A stretch of DNA of 7,553 nt from Sulfurimonas sp. (GTDB taxonomy: Bacteria > Campylobacterota > Campylobacteria > Campylobacterales > Sulfurimonadaceae). This document shows positions 5,045 through 7,553 of this stretch, one piece after another. Within the stretch, counting starts at the first letter, position 1; every line of letters begins with the position of its first letter. The DNA lies in contig DQSP01000029.1 in the NCBI GenBank assembly GCA_015663215.1, positions 1-7,553 on the forward strand. Reading direction: 5' to 3'. The notes below the pieces were generated by a model. The model was not told the origin of the DNA. It saw nothing but the letters and a program-made list of their open reading frames with translations, and did not search any database. The position numbers were made by a program, and so were the translations under genes.

Positions 5045-6512
5045 TAGCTTTAGCTCACTTGACTGGTTCATATTTTTAGCCTACTTTGGCGTTTTAGCCT
5101 TTAGCTCTTACTTGTTTTCTAAGGCTAAAATCACTTCTAGCCGTGAGTACTTCACAGCTTCAAACACTATGCCGATGCTTACAGTAGCTATCTCTATACT
5201 AGCAACTTCTCAATCAGCCGCAACATTTTTAGGTGTTCCAGAGTTTTCCTATGCTCACAACTTCACACTTCTAGGATTTTACTTCTCTTCACTTCTAGCA
5301 GTCATCTTTGTAGCCAAATACTTCGTGCCTAAGTTTTACGAGATGAATGCAATAACAGTTTATGAACTCCTTGAAAATCGTTACGGAGCGTCTGCTAAAC
5401 GCCAAGCAGGCTTGATGTTTTTAGTCGGTAGAGTTATGGCGAGTGGAGCTAGACTCTACATCGCTGCTCTTGCCATCAGTATGATACTTTTTCTTGACAT
5501 TAGTTTTGTACATATGATGATTTCTATCTTTATCTTAGTTCTTGGGGCACTGGCTTACACCTATTTTGGTGGGGTTAAGTCAGTCATTTTAAGCGACATC
5601 ATCCAAGCCATAACTTATATAAGTGCTGGTCTTGTCGTTGTTTTTTATCTCTACACTTCACTTGATGGAGTAGATATAGTAGCTGTCCTAAATGCCAATG
5701 ATAAGTTAGTGTTTATCGACACGTCTTTAGATGGTAAGTTTAGTATTATAGGTCTTCTTTCGGGATGGTTACTCTTAAATATAGCGGCGTTTGGACTAGA
5801 CCAAGACATGACGCAGCGAGTTCTTACTTGTAAAAACAGAGATGAGGCGAGTCGCTCACTTATAGTCTCTATTCTTTTTACTATTCCCATCGTTTTACTC
5901 TTTTTAATCATAGGTGCACTACTTTTTGTTCACTACGAGTCAGCCGATGTAGTGCAAAAATTCGATGGTGAGAAAATCACTATCTTTATGTACTACATTC
6001 TAAACGAGATGCCTGAAGGAGTAAGAGGATTTGTAACAGTAGGAGCAATTGCCGCTGCACTCTCAAGTACAAACTCAGTTCTCGGAGCCATGGCTTCAGT
6101 TGCCATAGAAGACTTATACAAACCGTGGAAGCTAAAACAGATGCCAGCTACAGATGAACGCCACTTTATAAAAGCATCAAGAAATGCCGTACTCATCTTC
6201 GCAGTCATACTATCGTGCATGGCAATTTTGAGCTACTTTTGGCAAAGATACTCAGAGCTCTCCCTCATAGGTTTCGCTCTTGGAGTTATGGCATTTGCAT
6301 ACACAGGACTACTCGGCGTTTTCTTCTCAGCAGTTTTCACAAAGAGAGGAAGTGTCAAAACTGTCCCCTATGCACTTCTTGGTGGATTTTTAACAGTTCT
6401 TGCTTTTGAGCCCTATACCTTCGGGCTTAGCATAGGTTTTGCATGGCAGATAACTATTGGAACAGTTGTATCATTTGCTATAATGCAGTTAAAGACAGAG
6501 GAGAAGGGATGA
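5034..6512 (+). CDS. Sodium:solute symporter (SSS family), candidate anhydro-MurNAc importer
   Basis: A 492-residue inner-membrane protein of the SSS/SLC5 family, which couples substrate uptake to the sodium gradient. About 13 hydrophobic segments are visible, the first at 10-30. Family landmarks include SILATSQSAATFLGVPEF at 53-70 in TM2, ITVYELLENRYG at 107-118, TYFGGVKSVILSDIIQ at 176-191, and AAALSSTNSVLGAMAS at 340-355. S344-S345 match the Na2-site serines on TM8 of vSGLT. Motifs do not reveal the substrate. It sits between the NagZ-amidase and anmK with overlaps of 11 and 4 nt, so import of a peptidoglycan sugar such as 1,6-anhydro-MurNAc is the best inference; other amino sugars or peptides remain possible. 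The start is TTG with a modest AAGAG (5023-5027) 6 nt upstream; the next in-frame ATG is near residue 46 and would remove TM1. Confidence 0.92.
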   Translation: MINSSFSSLDWFIFLAYFGVLAFSSYLFSKAKITSSREYFTASNTMPMLTVAISILATSQSAATFLGVPEFSYAHNFTLLGFYFSSLLAVIFVAKYFVPKFYEMNAITVYELLENRYGASAKRQAGLMFLVGRVMASGARLYIAALAISMILFLDISFVHMMISIFILVLGALAYTYFGGVKSVILSDIIQAITYISAGLVVVFYLYTSLDGVDIVAVLNANDKLVFIDTSLDGKFSIIGLLSGWLLLNIAAFGLDQDMTQRVLTCKNRDEASRSLIVSILFTIPIVLLFLIIGALLFVHYESADVVQKFDGEKITIFMYYILNEMPEGVRGFVTVGAIAAALSSTNSVLGAMASVAIEDLYKPWKLKQMPATDERHFIKASRNAVLIFAVILSCMAILSYFWQRYSELSLIGFALGVMAFAYTGLLGVFFSAVFTKRGSVKTVPYALLGGFLTVLAFEPYTFGLSIGFAWQITIGTVVSFAIMQLKTEEKG

Positions 6513-7553
6513 GTATAAATAACAAACAACTCTACATTGGTGTCATGTCTGGAACTAGTCTTGATGGTGTTGACATCGTTTTATGTGAGATAGACCACTT
6601 GGCATGCAAACTTCTACATTCACATGAATACCAATTTCCTTCTGAGCTAAAAAAAGATGTTTTAGAGGCTATAAACACTCCCTTAACGCTCCAGTCAATA
6701 GGTGTTCTTGACCACAGACTAGGCACTCTCTTTGCCGACTCTATCAATGCTTTTTTACTTTTGTTTAATATAAAAAGAGAGGATGTAATAGCCATCGGAC
6801 TTCACGGACAAACTCTTTGGCACTCCCCTAATGGTGAGACTCCTTTTTCTATGCAGTTAGGCGATGCAAACATAGTGGCTTCAAAAACACAAATAACTAC
6901 AATAGCCGACTTTAGACGCATGGATATAGCTAATGGCGGACAAGGTGCTCCTTTTGCCCCTGCGTTTCATAAGTTTCTTTTCGCACACCTAGAGGAAAAA
7001 GTAGCTGTTTTAAACATCGGGGGTATGGCAAATATCACTATACTTGATAAGGAAGTTCTTGGGTGGGACTCTGGTTGTGGTAATGTTTTGCTTGACTACT
7101 GGATGAGTCAAACACAACTCAAACCGTATGACAAAGATGGAGAGTTTGCTCGTAGTGGTACGATACATAAAGAACTTTTAGCACTGATGCTGAGTGATAC
7201 TTACTTTAAAAAAGAGGCACCTAAGAGTACAGGAAGAGAGTATTTTAATGGACACTGGCTTGAAGAAAAACTTTCTTCTTTCTCAGAAATCAGCGAACAA
7301 GATGTACAAAGAACACTTTTAGAACTCACTGCAAAAAGCATCTCAAATGACTTAAAAAACAAAAATACTAACATGCTGATAGTCTGCGGTGGTGGTGCTA
7401 AAAATATTTTTCTTATGCAAAGACTCAAAGAGTTAGGCTGTTGTGAAATAAAAAGTAGTGATGATTTTGGAGTAAACAGTGATGCTCTTGAAGCGATGGC
7501 ATTTGCTTGGTTTGCATACAAACGCAGCCATAGACAAGCAGTAGCCCTCTGCT
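6509..7553 (+). CDS. anmK: Anhydro-N-acetylmuramic acid kinase AnmK (C-terminus cut by window edge)
   Basis: AnmK hydrolyses the 1,6-anhydro ring of anhMurNAc and phosphorylates the sugar with ATP, giving MurNAc-6-P for the MurQ etherase in the cytoplasm. The frame stays open for 348 codons to the window end; the family is about 370 residues, so roughly the last 20 are missing. Landmarks are GVMSGTSLDGVD at 11-22 (nucleotide-binding start of the ASKHA kinase fold), GLHGQT at 97-102, ADFRRMDIANGGQGAPFAP at 133-151, LNIGGMANIT at 168-177, PKSTGREYFN at 238-247, VCGGGAKN at 292-299 and DALEAMAFAW at 325-334. D187 in WDSGCGN is the expected catalytic Asp; the family usually has DTGPGN there. The ATG overlaps the symporter stop by 4 nt (ATGA), with AGGAG at 6499-6503 and 5 nt spacing. 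A murQ gene would be expected nearby but is not in the window. Confidence 0.96.
   Translation, partial: MSINNKQLYIGVMSGTSLDGVDIVLCEIDHLACKLLHSHEYQFPSELKKDVLEAINTPLTLQSIGVLDHRLGTLFADSINAFLLLFNIKREDVIAIGLHGQTLWHSPNGETPFSMQLGDANIVASKTQITTIADFRRMDIANGGQGAPFAPAFHKFLFAHLEEKVAVLNIGGMANITILDKEVLGWDSGCGNVLLDYWMSQTQLKPYDKDGEFARSGTIHKELLALMLSDTYFKKEAPKSTGREYFNGHWLEEKLSSFSEISEQDVQRTLLELTAKSISNDLKNKNTNMLIVCGGGAKNIFLMQRLKELGCCEIKSSDDFGVNSDALEAMAFAWFAYKRSHRQAVALC

Noticed and set aside
5651..6220. Minus-strand open frames at 5651-5911 and 5993-6220
   Set aside because: They lie fully inside the symporter gene, have no recognisable domains or start signals, and the plus frame has clear family motifs. They are shadow frames.
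6215..6409. Plus-strand open frame of 64 codons inside the symporter gene
   Set aside because: An out-of-frame shadow in a region coding for well-formed membrane helices of the symporter; no Shine-Dalgarno sequence or known fold.
6532..7521. Minus-strand open frames at 6532-6795 and 7201-7521
   Set aside because: Both lie opposite anmK, whose plus-strand frame is open to the window end with complete family motifs.

Overview
The window looks like chromosomal DNA of a Campylobacterota bacterium, most likely a Sulfurimonas-like free-living member. The reasons are AT-rich DNA, prepilin leaders of the KKAFSLIELMIVIVI type, frequent TTG starts, and promoters with a good -10 box but no recognisable -35 box. 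This taxonomic call rests on general familiarity, not on a database search. There is no sign of a mobile element, phage, CRISPR array, tRNA or rRNA.

Left part (1-2198, minus strand): a tightly packed type II secretion (T2SS) pseudopilus operon. Reading in its own direction, it holds gspG (major pseudopilin), a minor pseudopilin with a CxxxCxxC cluster, gspF (inner-membrane platform protein), and the first 18 codons of a GspK-like pseudopilin that runs off the left edge. The genes are separated by 5 nt or overlap by 1-4 nt. A TATAAT promoter lies upstream of gspG, and a 7-bp perfect inverted repeat (2223-2242) straddles it.

Middle part (2199-2836): the apparent gap between gspG and an orphan Hpt phosphotransfer gene holds the small SRP RNA (ffs) on the minus strand, at about 2308-2416. 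It has a GGAA-capped domain IV hairpin, a pairable terminal stem and its own TATACT -10 box. The Hpt gene (2442-2780) and the right-hand operon are divergent, with overlapping -10 boxes around 2801-2808.

Right part (2837-7553, plus strand): a four-gene, translationally coupled operon. It encodes (1) a compact MTAN-like nucleoside phosphorylase/nucleosidase; (2) an exported protein fusing a NagZ-type GH3 beta-N-acetylglucosaminidase to an AmpD-type zinc amidase (Amidase_2); (3) a 13-helix sodium:solute symporter (SSS); and (4) AnmK, anhydro-N-acetylmuramic acid kinase, cut by the right edge. The first three genes all start with TTG.

I read genes 2-4 as a peptidoglycan-recycling route in which the muropeptide is dismantled outside the cytoplasm. 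The fusion enzyme would remove both GlcNAc and peptide in the periplasm. The symporter would import the freed sugar, presumably 1,6-anhydro-MurNAc. AnmK would phosphorylate it to MurNAc-6-P. This differs from the E. coli scheme, where AmpG imports intact anhydromuropeptides and cytosolic NagZ and AmpD act afterwards. Enzyme identities are well supported by motifs; the symporter substrate and the role of the nucleosidase are inference.
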